Source: Bifidobacterium longum subsp. infantis ATCC 15697 = JCM 1222 = DSM 20088
GTDB lineage: Bacteria > Actinomycetota > Actinomycetes > Actinomycetales > Bifidobacteriaceae
Length of the DNA: 64,000 bases
Assembly: GCF_000269965.1 (NCBI RefSeq)
Contig: NC_017219.1
Location: 1,984,001-2,048,000, forward strand
Direction: 5' to 3'
The position numbers and the translations under genes are program-made. Within the stretch, counting starts at the first letter, position 1. Each line of letters begins with the position of its first letter. A model generated the notes under the pieces. That model searched no databases and was not told the DNA's origin. It was given only the letters and a program-made list of their open reading frames with translations. This document shows positions 16,811 to 26,378 of the stretch, one piece after another.

Positions 16811-19800
16811 CTACAAACGGCTCTGCCGTTTGCTTAACGACGGGGTCCATGCCAAATCATCAAGCAACTGGTTGGTCCAGAGGACTACCTGGTCGGAGCT
16901 CATGGGGCCTTGGCCCAGGGAGCCGGTGAACGGGGTGGGGACGATGAGCTGGTGTGTGACCGGACGGTATTGGGTGCCCTTGTAAATACGACCCATACGC
17001 ATCTGGATGGATTCGGGCGGGTCGATACGGCCGATGCGCACGCGGTTGGATTGCGCGAGAATCTCCGAAATGCCGATCTTGCGGGCCTTGAACTTCAGAC
17101 GGGCCACATCGAACAAGGTCTCGAATTCGACCGGCGGCTTGCCGTAACGGTCGGTGAGCTCCTCTTCCAAATCCTTCAAATCGGCCTCGTTGCGGGCGGA
17201 GGCGAGCTTGCGGTACGCTTCCAGACGCAGCTTGTCCGAATCGATGTACCCGATCGGAATCGACGCCTCTATGGGCAGGTCGATGGATACGGCCACCGGC
17301 TCGACGTTCTCTTCGGGCTCCTTGTACTTCTCCACGGCTTCGGACACCATGCGTACGTACAGGTCGAAGCCCACGCCCTCGATATGGCCGGACTGCTCGT
17401 CGCCCAGAAGGTTTCCGGTGCCACGCAGCTCCAGATCCTTCATGGCCACGTCGAAACCGGAGCCGAGCGCCGTGTTCTGCGCGATCGTGGCGAGCCTGTC
17501 GTGGGATTGCTCGGTCATTGGCTTGGACGGGTCGTACAGGAAGTAGGCGTACGCGCGTTCACGTCCACGGCCGACGCGGCCGCGCAGCTGATGAAGCTGG
17601 CTCAGGCCGAAACGGTCGGCATGGTCGACGATCAGCGTGTTCGCGTTGGATATGTCAAGACCCGTCTCGATGATCGTGGTGCACACGAGCACGTCGATGT
17701 CACGATGCCAGAAGTCGCGGATGATCTGGTCAAGCTGCTTCTCACCCATCTTGCCGTGGGCGATGCCGACGTGCGCTTCGGGCACCAGCGTATGGATCTT
17801 GTCGGCGATGGACGCGATGTCCTGCACGCGATTGTGCACGTAGAACACCTGGCCGCCGCGCAACAGTTCGCGGCGCACCGCCGCGGTGACCTGCGCGTCC
17901 TCGTAGGCTCCCACATAGGTCAGCACCGGCAACCGGTCTTCGGGCGGGGTGGCCAGCGTGGACATTTCGCGGATGCCGGTCACGGCCATCTCCAGCGTGC
18001 GCGGGATAGGCGTCGCGGACAGGGACAGCACGTCCACATTGGTGCGCAGTGCCTTCAGCGTTTCCTTGTGTTCCACGCCGAAACGCTGCTCCTCGTCGAT
18101 GATGACGAGCCCCAGATCCTTGAACGTGATCTTGGGGTTCAGCAGTTTGTGTGTGCCGATGACCACGTCCACCGTGCCGGACCGCAGGCCCTCGACGGTC
18201 CCGTTGATCTCCTTGGTGGTCTGGAACCGGCTCATGGCCGCCACATTGACCGGGAACCCTTCGAACCGTTCGCTGAAGGTCTCGTAATGCTGCTGGACCA
18301 ACAGCGTGGTGGGCACGAGCACGGCCACCTGCTTGCCGTCCTGCACGGCCTTGAAGGCCGCGCGCAATGCGATTTCGGTTTTGCCGAAGCCCACGTCGCC
18401 GCAGATGAGGCGATCCATCGGCACGGGCTTTTCCATGTCGGATTTGACCTCGTCGATGGTGGTGAGCTGGTCGGCGGTTTCCTGATAGGGGAAGGCGTCT
18501 TCCAGCTCTTTCTGCCATGGGGTGTCCGGGCTGAACGCGAAGCCCTTGGCGCGCTGGCGGGCGGAGTACAGCTTGATCAGGTCGTCGGCGATCTCGTGGA
18601 CGTGCTTGCGGGCCTTGGCTTTGGTGGCCGCCCAGTCGGAGCCGCCGAGCTTGTTGAGCTTGGGGGCTTCGGCACCGATGTATTTGCTGACCTGGTCGAG
18701 CTGGTCGGTGGGGATGAACAGTTTGTCCGCCGGGGCGCCGCGCTTGGAAGGCGCATATTCGATGACCAGGTATTCGCGAGTGGTTTTGTTGGCGCCGGTG
18801 CCGATGGTGCGCTGGCGCATTTCGATGAACCGGCCAATGCCGTGCTGCTCGTGCACCACGTAATCGCCTTTTTTGAGTTCCACCAAGTCGATGGCCTTGC
18901 GCCGGCGTTTCGGCGTTTTGGCCACGGCCACGGCTGAAGTGCGGCCGGTCAGGTCGCGTTCGGTGAGCAGGGCGATTTTGGCGGCTTTGTCCACGAAGCC
19001 GTCGATGGCCTGAGAGCGGATGACGTTGAAATTGGCGATGCCGGTAGTGTTGATCGCGCGCTTGAGTCTGGCCAAGGTGCCGGCCGCAGCGGCGGTGATG
19101 GTGACGTGGAAGCCGGCATCGAGCAGGCCTTCGATGCCTTGGGAGGCCTTGGCCTCATCCCCTCGGAATTCGGCCGGGTTCTGGGCGTCGAGCTGCACGT
19201 GGCCGGTCAGCGTGGTGTCCACGCCGAAACTGGTGAGGCGAATCACCGGATGTTCGGAGTATTCGAGGGAGCTGATGGTTTCCGCATAGTCGAGGAAGCT
19301 GGCTTCGTCGAAGCTGATGGGCGCGCCGGAGCCGTGGCCGGAGGCGGCCACATGCCAGCTGGCGGCCAGGAACTCGTTCGCGGTTTTTGCCAAGTCTTCG
19401 GCGGAACGGCGCAGTTTCTCCGGGTCGCTCAGGAGGATCACGGCATGCTTGGGCAGCATGGAGCCCACCGGTTCCAGATGGTCCACGAGTGCGGGCATCA
19501 GGGATTCCATGCCTTCGACCGGAATGGCGTTGGCGATGGATTCGAGCATGTCCTCAGCATTGGGAATCGAACCGACCAAGGCTTTGGCGCGGGCGCGCAC
19601 GGCGTCGGTCAGCTGCAGTTCACGGCATGCGGTGGCCCAGATGGTCTTGAGGCCGTCGCCGTAGGTACGCTGGTCGGAGGCGTGGAATTCCTTGATGGTG
19701 TCAATTTCGTCGCCGAAGAATTCGATACGCACCGGGTGCGGTGCGGTGGGCGGGAATACGTCAAGAATGCCTCCGCGCACCGCGAACTCGCCACGGTCCA

Positions 19801-20395
19801 TGACCAGGTCCACGCGCGTGTAGGCGTTTTCGATCAGACGTTTGGCGGCTTCGTCGAGTGGCAGGTCCTCCCCCACGGTGAACACGAGCGGCTCGACGTC
19901 GCCCAGTCCTTGGACGACCGGCTGGATGAGCGAGCGGATCGGCATGACGAGAATGCGAATCGGGCCGAACATCGGATCGGTATCGCTCGGATGCTTGAGT
20001 CTGCGGAACACGGCCATGCGGCTGGCCACGGTGTCCGCGCGCGGGCTCAGACGCTCGTGCGGCAGGGTTTCCCAGGCTTCGAGCTGGGCGATGTCGTTCG
20101 GGTCGCCATCATACCAGGAGCGCAGCGAGCCCACGGTCTCTTCGGCTTCGCGGCCGGAGGCCACGACCAGCACGACCGGCTTGCCGGGTTTGCCGGCCAC
20201 ACCCTGGCCTATGGCGGCGGCCAAAGCCGGGCGCAAACCTTCGGGGATGCCGGCCAGGACGGAGTTGTCGACGTCGTCCGAAACCTCGATGTCGCCAGTG
20301 GCGAGCCTAAGGAAGGTCTTGTCCTGTTCCAGCCCGGACAGGATGCCTACCAGTGAGCCGTTGATCAGGTCCGGGTGCGTCGCCTCACCGGCCAT
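16811..20395 (-). CDS. mfd: Transcription-repair coupling factor
   Basis: 1194 residues. N-terminal UvrB-like domains (about 1-400), an RNA polymerase interaction domain (LKKGDYVVHEQHGIGRF, about 505-600), a RecG-type helicase core with Walker A GDVGFGKTE, DEEQ box and SATPIPRT, and a C-terminal TRCF domain. Mfd removes stalled RNA polymerase and recruits UvrA to the transcribed strand. ATG 20395 has AGGAGA six bases upstream and overlaps the end of pth by 11 bases. The last residues (SKRQSRL) are encoded inside a hairpin-forming intergenic repeat, so the C-terminus may have been remodelled. Confidence 0.97.
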   Translation of the reverse strand: MAGEATHPDLINGSLVGILSGLEQDKTFLRLATGDIEVSDDVDNSVLAGIPEGLRPALAAAIGQGVAGKPGKPVVLVVASGREAEETVGSLRSWYDGDPNDIAQLEAWETLPHERLSPRADTVASRMAVFRRLKHPSDTDPMFGPIRILVMPIRSLIQPVVQGLGDVEPLVFTVGEDLPLDEAAKRLIENAYTRVDLVMDRGEFAVRGGILDVFPPTAPHPVRIEFFGDEIDTIKEFHASDQRTYGDGLKTIWATACRELQLTDAVRARAKALVGSIPNAEDMLESIANAIPVEGMESLMPALVDHLEPVGSMLPKHAVILLSDPEKLRRSAEDLAKTANEFLAASWHVAASGHGSGAPISFDEASFLDYAETISSLEYSEHPVIRLTSFGVDTTLTGHVQLDAQNPAEFRGDEAKASQGIEGLLDAGFHVTITAAAAGTLARLKRAINTTGIANFNVIRSQAIDGFVDKAAKIALLTERDLTGRTSAVAVAKTPKRRRKAIDLVELKKGDYVVHEQHGIGRFIEMRQRTIGTGANKTTREYLVIEYAPSKRGAPADKLFIPTDQLDQVSKYIGAEAPKLNKLGGSDWAATKAKARKHVHEIADDLIKLYSARQRAKGFAFSPDTPWQKELEDAFPYQETADQLTTIDEVKSDMEKPVPMDRLICGDVGFGKTEIALRAAFKAVQDGKQVAVLVPTTLLVQQHYETFSERFEGFPVNVAAMSRFQTTKEINGTVEGLRSGTVDVVIGTHKLLNPKITFKDLGLVIIDEEQRFGVEHKETLKALRTNVDVLSLSATPIPRTLEMAVTGIREMSTLATPPEDRLPVLTYVGAYEDAQVTAAVRRELLRGGQVFYVHNRVQDIASIADKIHTLVPEAHVGIAHGKMGEKQLDQIIRDFWHRDIDVLVCTTIIETGLDISNANTLIVDHADRFGLSQLHQLRGRVGRGRERAYAYFLYDPSKPMTEQSHDRLATIAQNTALGSGFDVAMKDLELRGTGNLLGDEQSGHIEGVGFDLYVRMVSEAVEKYKEPEENVEPVAVSIDLPIEASIPIGYIDSDKLRLEAYRKLASARNEADLKDLEEELTDRYGKPPVEFETLFDVARLKFKARKIGISEILAQSNRVRIGRIDPPESIQMRMGRIYKGTQYRPVTHQLIVPTPFTGSLGQGPMSSDQVVLWTNQLLDDLAWTPSLSKRQSRL

Positions 20396-20984
20396 TGAAC
20401 TTCTCCTGGGTCTTGGCAAGACCGTGGAAGATGATGTCCTCGGCGGCGTCAGCGCCGTCAGCCAGGAATTCGGGCAGCTGCTTGCGCTGGTCCGGGCCGA
20501 AGCCGCCCAGTACCCAGTTCACCGTGTTGTCATGCGCGTTCGCACCGCGCTTGGAGTGGCCGACGCCCATGCGCACGCGCGCGTATTTCGGCGTGCCAAG
20601 GGAACGGTCAATCGACTTGATGCCGTTGTGGCCGCCTGCGGAGCCGCCTGCCTTGACCTTGATACGACCGAATTCCAAGTCCATGTCATCGTGAATCACC
20701 ACAATATGGTCGGGCTCGATCTGGTAATAGGCGCTAATGGAAGCCACCGCATTGCCGGAATCATTCATATAAGTCAGCGGCTTGGCCAGAAAGAACTTGA
20801 CGGTGCGGCCGTCCAGGTTCATCACGCTTTTACCGAGCATGGCCAAGCCCTTGTGATCGGCGAAGTTCACCGTCCAACGTTCGGCGAGCACGTCGGCGGT
20901 CATGAAGCCCATGTTGTGCCGCGTGTCCTCATATTTTTTGCCGGGGTTGCCCAGTCCCGCAATCAGCCAGAAATCCGACGCCAT
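20385..20984 (-). CDS. pth: Peptidyl-tRNA hydrolase
   Basis: 199 residues. Family motifs are LIAGLGNPGKKYEDTRHN (catalytic His after R), PLTYMNDSG, VIHDDMDLEFG and GGHNGIKSI. It releases peptides from prematurely dropped peptidyl-tRNA. ATG 20984 has GAGGAG upstream; the open frame extends further but without family similarity. pth and mfd are translationally overlapped. Upstream, 21000-21060 contains short direct repeats (CGTTCCGTA) of unknown meaning. Confidence 0.97.
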   Translation of the reverse strand: MASDFWLIAGLGNPGKKYEDTRHNMGFMTADVLAERWTVNFADHKGLAMLGKSVMNLDGRTVKFFLAKPLTYMNDSGNAVASISAYYQIEPDHIVVIHDDMDLEFGRIKVKAGGSAGGHNGIKSIDRSLGTPKYARVRMGVGHSKRGANAHDNTVNWVLGGFGPDQRKQLPEFLADGADAAEDIIFHGLAKTQEKFNGR

Positions 20985-21119
20985 AATCCGCTCCTCGTCC
21001 GTCTTCCTATATTCCCGTATGCACGTTCCGTACGTTCCGTACGTCATGCGCGCGTTCGCCTCGCGCACTGGCCCATGCCCGGCCGGATTCAACCGTCAAG
21101 ATTGTACTCAACGCCGCCG

Positions 21120-21554
21120 TCAAGCCTTGGAATCGGCAAGCAGCAGGGCGCGGCATTGCTCGGCATCCATCGATCGGACCGATGAATGGTGAAACGCTTC
21201 GACGTCACGAGTCACGATGACGTCGGCGTCATTGTCCTCGGCAACGGCACGGATGATCCCGTCCTCGAAGTCGGGCTCATCGGACCGGTACGACATACAC
21301 GCATGGCGTTCCATAAGTGGACGGATGTCGAACAATTCCATCAGTCCACCGATATCGTCTCGCGCCGCCCGCTCCTCACCATAATGCTTGCGCAACACGC
21401 AATACACGTCATTCAATGACGATACCGGCGCCATGATCTCAATGTTTGGCTGTGCAACGGCTTCCATGAGCAAATCAACACATTGTTTATGGAAAGGCGC
21501 TCGTTTGTCATTGCACAAATCGAGCAGAATATTCGTGTCAAACAGCAGTTTCAT
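21120..21554 (-). CDS. PIN-domain ribonuclease, VapC-like toxin
   Basis: 144 residues. The acidic PIN residues are present: D6 in LLFDTNILLD, D95/E97/D98 in PDFEDGI and D117 in VIVTRD, so the RNase site looks intact. Such toxins cut tRNA or rRNA and pair with an antitoxin encoded just upstream. Here the upstream frame (21538-21832) overlaps the toxin start but carries a frameshift. ATG 21554 is chosen because the PIN fold begins there. The C-terminus (SMDAEQCRALL) is complete. Confidence 0.85.
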   Translation of the reverse strand: MKLLFDTNILLDLCNDKRAPFHKQCVDLLMEAVAQPNIEIMAPVSSLNDVYCVLRKHYGEERAARDDIGGLMELFDIRPLMERHACMSYRSDEPDFEDGIIRAVAEDNDADVIVTRDVEAFHHSSVRSMDAEQCRALLLADSKA

Positions 21555-21832
21555 CCCGTTCCCCAAATCGTTCCATACGTGCCTGCGCGAGAATCTCCTC
21601 ATCCGAAAGATCGCCTTCCGCCTCCGGCAAATTCCGGTCGGCGAAACGTTGAATCAGCTCCTGCTTTTTCCCACGCTCCCGCTCCTGAATCAGGGAGAGC
21701 GTCAGACGCTCGAATTCCGGCAGTTTCCCCGTATCCGCAAGGTAGTCGGTCAGATCACGAATCAGGTCCGCCGAGGATATTGCCGAGCGTGGCTGCGGAC
21801 AGGTTATAGAGGATTCCCGATGGTGTCTTCAC
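21538..21832 (-). pseudogene. Antitoxin partner of the PIN toxin, frameshifted
   Basis: Two adjacent frames read as one protein: TPSGILYNLSAATLGNIL from about 21832, then, after a one-base shift near 21770, DLIRDLTDYLADTGKLPEFE and a charged helical tail ending ARMERFGERDETAV. The second part stops at 21538, overlapping the toxin start by 17 bases, the standard antitoxin-toxin layout. No start codon exists in the second frame except rare ones. The family is not recognised; the assignment rests on position and helical charged composition. A sequencing error is possible. Confidence 0.5.
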
Positions 21833-21993
21833 CTGCGCAACCAACTAGCGATGGATTCAACGCGACATCAGCCGTATCTCCCCTGCCTGCGCCGTCACCT
21901 GAACATATTGCAAAGCGCTATTGCACCAATTGCGGCACGCCTTGCCGAGTCTCCGCACGATTCTGCCCAAACTGCGGCAAACAGTTGGACTGA
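21820..21993 (+). CDS. Zinc-ribbon microprotein (57 aa)
   Basis: 57 residues, ATG 21820 with AGAGGA seven bases upstream. The C-terminal half is a classical zinc ribbon: CTNCG, then RFCPNCGKQL (two CxxC pairs 13 residues apart). The N-terminal half is a Pro/Ser/Ala linker. It overlaps the 5' end of the antitoxin remnant on the other strand by 13 bases. Zinc ribbons of this kind usually head larger membrane or nucleic-acid-binding proteins, so this could be the N-terminal stump of one. Function unknown. Confidence 0.55.
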   Translation: MVSSPAQPTSDGFNATSAVSPLPAPSPEHIAKRYCTNCGTPCRVSARFCPNCGKQLD

Positions 21994-22078
21994 TATGTCC
22001 GCCAATGCCGTATATCGGGCATCGGCGACGAGCCTTGATTGTGCAACGCCCCACGCTTCCCTGCAACCGGATGACATA

Positions 22079-22295
22079 TTGCGGGACGGCAGCGGATTTT
22101 GGGCGTTTCTGGCGTGGCATCCCGCAAGCGTTATCGCACGTTATCTGCACCGAATCATAAGAATGGCAGAATTCCAATGATTTCGCAGGCAGAGTTGCGG
22201 GACGCTAGCTATGTGCATCGTTTGACGTATGTGGCATCCCGCAATCACGTGGGACGCCACGTCAAAACGGACGAAAATCGCGTGCTGTCCCGCAG
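22079..22295. repeat. Array of six alternating copies of a 15-bp box
   Basis: The boxes start TTGCGGGA and continue [CT]GCCA: 22079-22093 (+), 22113-22127 (-), 22195-22209 (+), 22230-22244 (-), 22248-22262 (+, CGTGGGACGCCACGT) and 22281-22295 (-). Successive boxes form three inverted-repeat pairs. The region 21994-22420 otherwise has no gene I can support. Confidence 0.65.
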
Positions 22296-22420
22296 TTTGC
22301 CGTTATCTGGGATAAGCGCGTCCGATATATGGCGTTCGAGGAAAAGAGCTGATCCGATACAACTTTTTAGTGTTATAGGACACCGGAATCCATGGAGAGC
22401 AAGGGTAAACCGCCTCGGGG

Positions 22421-22918
22421 CTACAGGTCCAAATACCAGTAGGACATGTCTCGCATGGTGCCGGTGGAGTCGGTGGCAGCGGCGGGCATGAGTCCGAATT
22501 GGGTGAAGCCGAAGCGGTGCATGAGGGCAATGGAGCCGGCGTTATCGGCGAAAATGATGCCGCAGGCCTTGCGCATGTGGCGGGCCCGCGCCTCGGTGAG
22601 CAGCCTGTCAAGCATGAACGTGCCTACTCCCCTGCCTTGCCATGCCGGATCGATGTAATAGGCCAAATCGGTGACACCGTCATATCCCGCGCGGTCATAG
22701 AACACGGAGAGCGCACCGAAGCCGATGATTGAACCGTCTTCCGATTCCACAACAAAAACGCCGTAGGGCGGCGTATGGGATTCGACCCAGGCGCGGCGTT
22801 GGTCGAGGGTGCGCGGGGTGAGGTCGGCGGTCGCACCGCCGGCCATCACTGAGGCGTTGTAGATGTCGGTGATGGCTTGGATGTCGGATTCGACGGCCGG
22901 ACGGAAGGTGTATGGCAT
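22421..22918 (-). CDS. GNAT-family N-acetyltransferase (phosphinothricin acetyltransferase-like)
   Basis: 165 residues. The acetyl-CoA loop is WQGRGVGTFMLDRLL, preceded by YYIDP and followed by FADNAGSIALMHRFGF, the order of the PAT/YncA-type subgroup. It acetylates a small amine or amino-acid-like substrate; the specific one is not evident. ATG 22918 has AAAGGAA upstream. It stands alone, with a terminator hairpin upstream separating it from the UPF0182 gene. Confidence 0.85.
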   Translation of the reverse strand: MPYTFRPAVESDIQAITDIYNASVMAGGATADLTPRTLDQRRAWVESHTPPYGVFVVESEDGSIIGFGALSVFYDRAGYDGVTDLAYYIDPAWQGRGVGTFMLDRLLTEARARHMRKACGIIFADNAGSIALMHRFGFTQFGLMPAAATDSTGTMRDMSYWYLDL

Positions 22919-22939
22919 GAGGTTCCTTTGAATACGCAA

Positions 22940-22970
22940 ATAGCCCGTCCTTATGATAAGGACGGGCTAT
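22940..22970 (-). terminator. Fifteen-bp hairpin downstream of the UPF0182 gene
   Basis: ATAGCCCGTCCTTAT and ATAAGGACGGGCTAT pair perfectly around one base; TTTGC follows on the minus strand. Confidence 0.8.
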
Positions 22971-23012
22971 GTCAGTTGAGGTAACCGACTCCCTTCAGTC
23001 GCCTTCTGCGAT

Positions 23013-23036
23013 AGCTCCCCTCACCCTGAGGGGAGC
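23013..23036 (-). terminator. Recurrent GCTCCCCTC/GAGGGGAGC hairpin
   Basis: A member of a hairpin family found at least five times in the window (33642, 44496, 55923, 56807). Here it lies just past the UPF0182 stop. Confidence 0.5.
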
Positions 23037-23041
23037 CGGAA

Positions 23042-26000
23042 CTACTTGTCGAGCTCGATGGCCTTGTTGAGGGCGTCTTCAAGCTCCTTCTGCGCCTTGC
23101 CGTAGGCGGTCCAGTCGCCGTTCTTCATGGCGGACTGGCTGTCCTTCATGGCTTGGGCGGCATCGTTCAGCGCCTGCTGGAGTTCGGGGCTGCGGTCGGA
23201 AGACGAGCCGGAATCCGACTTGCCGTCCGTGGTGCCGGACTGGCCACCATTGATATCGGAACCAGATTGGTCACCGGATGTGCCGCCGGAAGCCTGGTCA
23301 CCAGACGATCCGTCACCGGACACGTTCTCAGCATCGCCTGCGGCCGCACCGGAATCACCACCGAACACCTGATCCAAGGCCTCATCCAACGTATCCGCGA
23401 ATCCAACCTGATCACCGAACGCGACCAGCGTCTTCTTGAGCAGCGGGAATGAAGTCGCACCCGAAGACTTGACGTACACAGGCTGCACGTACACCAGTCC
23501 GCCACCGAGCGGCAGAGTAAGCAGGTTGCCGCGCATCACTTGCGTGTCGCCGGATTGCAGCAGGTTCAGTTCCTTGGACACGTCGGCGTTGGCGTTGAAG
23601 TTGTTCTGCGCCTGGCCGGGGCCCGGTACGTTCGAATCCTTGGGCAGCTCCTGCAATCGGATGGTGCCGTAGTTTGAACCTATCTTGCCCTTCTCATTGC
23701 CGGCATCCGAGTCGACCGACAGGAAGCCGGTGAGGATCTCACGGGTGGACTGGCCAGCCGGAATGTAGGTGGAGGTCAGCGAGAACACCGGTTCCTTGGT
23801 GCCACCGGTCTGCAAGGTCAGGTAGTACGGCGGCTGCAGGATGTCCTGGTCCTGCTGGGACTGGGATTCGGTCGGGTCGACCGGCGTCTGCCAGAAGTCC
23901 TCGCCGGAGTAGTACTGGCTGGCGGAGGTCACGTGGTACTTGGAGAGCAGCTCGCGCTGCACCTTGAACAGGCTTTCCGGGTAGCGCATGTGGCTCATCA
24001 GGTCGCCGGAGATATCGGAGAGCTGGTGGTACTGGCCGGGGAAGATCTTCTCCCATGCCTTGATTACCGGGTCGGATTGATCCCATACGTACAGATCCAC
24101 GGAACCGTCGTAGGCGTCCACGGTGGCCTTGACCGAGTTGCGGATGTAGTTGGCCTTCTGCGAGCCCAAGGATGAGACCGTTGCGGAAGAGACGGTGGTG
24201 GAATCCTTGGTGGCGGAGCCGAGGTCGGTCATCTGCGAGTATGGGTAGGCATCAGAGGTGGTGTAACCGTCGACGATCCACTTGACGCGGCCATCGACCA
24301 CGGCCGGATACACACGGCCGTCAAGCGTCAGGTACGGCGCCACCTTGGCCACGCGCTCCTTGGGGGAACGATCGTAAAGAATCTGCGATTCGCTGGTAAC
24401 ACGGTCGGAGAAGAGAATCTGATCGGAGCCGAAGCGGATTGCGTAGAGAATACGGGAGAACAGATTGCCAACCGAGGGGCCGCCGTCGCCCTTGAACGTG
24501 GTCAGGGCGCCTTCCGAACCGGTCGGGTAGTCGAACTCCCAAGCCTGCGTGCCCTCCGGTGCGCCGACGATCGAGTATTCGGTGGCGTTCGGCGAGAAGT
24601 AGATGCGAGGCTCATACTTTTCGGATTCAGTGAGCTTGCCCTGAGCAGGGATGCCGGATTCGAAGAATTCAGGCTGGCCGTCGGCGGTCACCTTGTTACC
24701 GTAAGCGGCCACCACACCGTAACCGTGGGTGTACACGGTGTGATCGTTGACCCAATTGCGGTTGTCGTTGCCGGCCAGGTCAAGCTCGCGGGCGGCAATC
24801 ACGGTGTCTTGGGAAACGCCGTCGATCTCGTACTTGTCGACTGCCAAAGTGTCGGCGAAGGTGTAGTACTGCTTGGACTGCTGCAGCTGCTTGAATGTGG
24901 GGCTGACGACCTGCGGGTCGAGCAGACGAATCTGCGCGGTGGTGTCGGCCTCCTTGGCCAGAGCGCCCTGCTCGCCCTTGTCGGTTACCTTGTATTGCTC
25001 GGTCTTGAGCTTGTCAAGACCGTAGGCGGCGCGGGTGGCGTCGATATTGCGCTGAATGTAGGTGGATTCCATCTCCTGTGCGTTCGGGTTGACGCGGAAG
25101 CGCTGCAACAGCACCGGCCATGCCACGGTGAGCACGAGACCCACCACGACCACGACGGCAATGGAGGTCACCGGCACACGCCAGGCCTTGAGCGCGGCGG
25201 AGGCGCGCACGCCGATGGACGCCTGGCCTTCGAGCGTGTGGGAGCGCATGAGCCAGATGCCAAGCACCACGCCGAGAATGGCGGTCAGCGCGGCCATGAT
25301 GAAGGTGACGGGGATGTGGGCGTGCACGGTGGTGTAGGAGGCACCGGTGATATGCGAACCCTGCCCGGTGAGCTGGTCGAATACGCCGATCACCTGGCGC
25401 ACTGCCCAAGCGAACATGTTGAGCATCAGCCAGATGCCGAGCTGGCGGCGGCAACGCTTGGTGATGGAGAACAGGCCTCGGCCGTTGACCGGCATAGTGA
25501 TGCGGATACCGCCCATCAGTACATGCGTGACCACCGAGAACACGAGGCCCACGCCCAGCAGCACGGCCACGGCGGCGAGCACGAGCTTCAGGCCCGGTAG
25601 CACAAACACGTAGAAGCCGTTGTCCAGACCGAACTGCGGATCGGTGGTGCCGAACGACTGCGCGTTGAACATGAGCAGAATCTCGCTCCAGTTCGCGTTG
25701 AACTGGGAACCGAAGATGACGCCGACGATCAGCGAAATCACCACGGCCACGCGGCGAGCGGTTTTCGAGCTGACGGATTTGCCCACCTCGACCACATCGC
25801 CGTTAATACGAATGGTGGATCCGTCTGCCGAATCAGGGCGTGCCCGGATAGCCAGCCATGCAGAGACGAAGCCGGTCAGGGCCATGAGCAGCGCGTAGGC
25901 CACCCACAGGCCGATCTTCACCCCGAGCTGGGTCCAGACCACGGACTGGAAGCCGAGCTGGCCGTACCACATCAGGTCGGTGATGAATCGGGACAGGCCG

Positions 26001-26284
26001 AAGAACAGACCGACGATGATGGCCAAAGCCAGCACCACGCCGATTAGAATCTTGCTGCCACGGCTGGCTCCTGAGCCACCGGACGCTGGCTTACGGGTGA
26101 TACGCGGATTGGACGGGCCACGTGGAGGGCGGGATGACCCGGAGGGGCCGGCGTTGGTGTTGCGGGCCGGACCGTCCCCATCGGCCTCGACATCGAGGAT
26201 GATCGGATCGTCATTGTTCGCACTATTGCGTCGTGAATCGCCGCCATTGCCGAACAGTACTGAGAAAGGATCGTTAAAAGACAT
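23042..26284 (-). CDS. UPF0182 family large membrane protein
   Basis: 1080 residues. A Pro/Gly/Ser-rich cytoplasmic start is followed by about seven membrane helices (residues 80-420, for example ILIGVVLALAIIVGLFFGL), then a large extracytoplasmic domain with YIQRNIDATRAAYGLD, PRIYFSPNATEYSIVG and PYSQMTDL typical of UPF0182 (COG1615), and a C-terminal Ser/Gly/Asp-rich tail ending in a charged helix. The family is widespread in actinobacteria; its function is not known to me. The gene is divergent from the GH3 gene. ATG 26284 has only a weak ribosome-binding site. Confidence 0.9.
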   Translation of the reverse strand: MSFNDPFSVLFGNGGDSRRNSANNDDPIILDVEADGDGPARNTNAGPSGSSRPPRGPSNPRITRKPASGGSGASRGSKILIGVVLALAIIVGLFFGLSRFITDLMWYGQLGFQSVVWTQLGVKIGLWVAYALLMALTGFVSAWLAIRARPDSADGSTIRINGDVVEVGKSVSSKTARRVAVVISLIVGVIFGSQFNANWSEILLMFNAQSFGTTDPQFGLDNGFYVFVLPGLKLVLAAVAVLLGVGLVFSVVTHVLMGGIRITMPVNGRGLFSITKRCRRQLGIWLMLNMFAWAVRQVIGVFDQLTGQGSHITGASYTTVHAHIPVTFIMAALTAILGVVLGIWLMRSHTLEGQASIGVRASAALKAWRVPVTSIAVVVVVGLVLTVAWPVLLQRFRVNPNAQEMESTYIQRNIDATRAAYGLDKLKTEQYKVTDKGEQGALAKEADTTAQIRLLDPQVVSPTFKQLQQSKQYYTFADTLAVDKYEIDGVSQDTVIAARELDLAGNDNRNWVNDHTVYTHGYGVVAAYGNKVTADGQPEFFESGIPAQGKLTESEKYEPRIYFSPNATEYSIVGAPEGTQAWEFDYPTGSEGALTTFKGDGGPSVGNLFSRILYAIRFGSDQILFSDRVTSESQILYDRSPKERVAKVAPYLTLDGRVYPAVVDGRVKWIVDGYTTSDAYPYSQMTDLGSATKDSTTVSSATVSSLGSQKANYIRNSVKATVDAYDGSVDLYVWDQSDPVIKAWEKIFPGQYHQLSDISGDLMSHMRYPESLFKVQRELLSKYHVTSASQYYSGEDFWQTPVDPTESQSQQDQDILQPPYYLTLQTGGTKEPVFSLTSTYIPAGQSTREILTGFLSVDSDAGNEKGKIGSNYGTIRLQELPKDSNVPGPGQAQNNFNANADVSKELNLLQSGDTQVMRGNLLTLPLGGGLVYVQPVYVKSSGATSFPLLKKTLVAFGDQVGFADTLDEALDQVFGGDSGAAAGDAENVSGDGSSGDQASGGTSGDQSGSDINGGQSGTTDGKSDSGSSSDRSPELQQALNDAAQAMKDSQSAMKNGDWTAYGKAQKELEDALNKAIELDK

Positions 26285-26378
26285 AACTCAAGCCTATCGG
26301 AAGGGCGGGAGGTAGGTTATGCCCTGAGCACAGAATGAGGCAGCGTTCCGTTCTACGATCTGTTCTACGCTTGCCGGT

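Noticed and set aside
16910..20356. Long plus-strand frames opposite mfd
   Set aside because: They mirror mfd's codon pattern (Val/Gly/Leu/His-rich) and contain no family motif.
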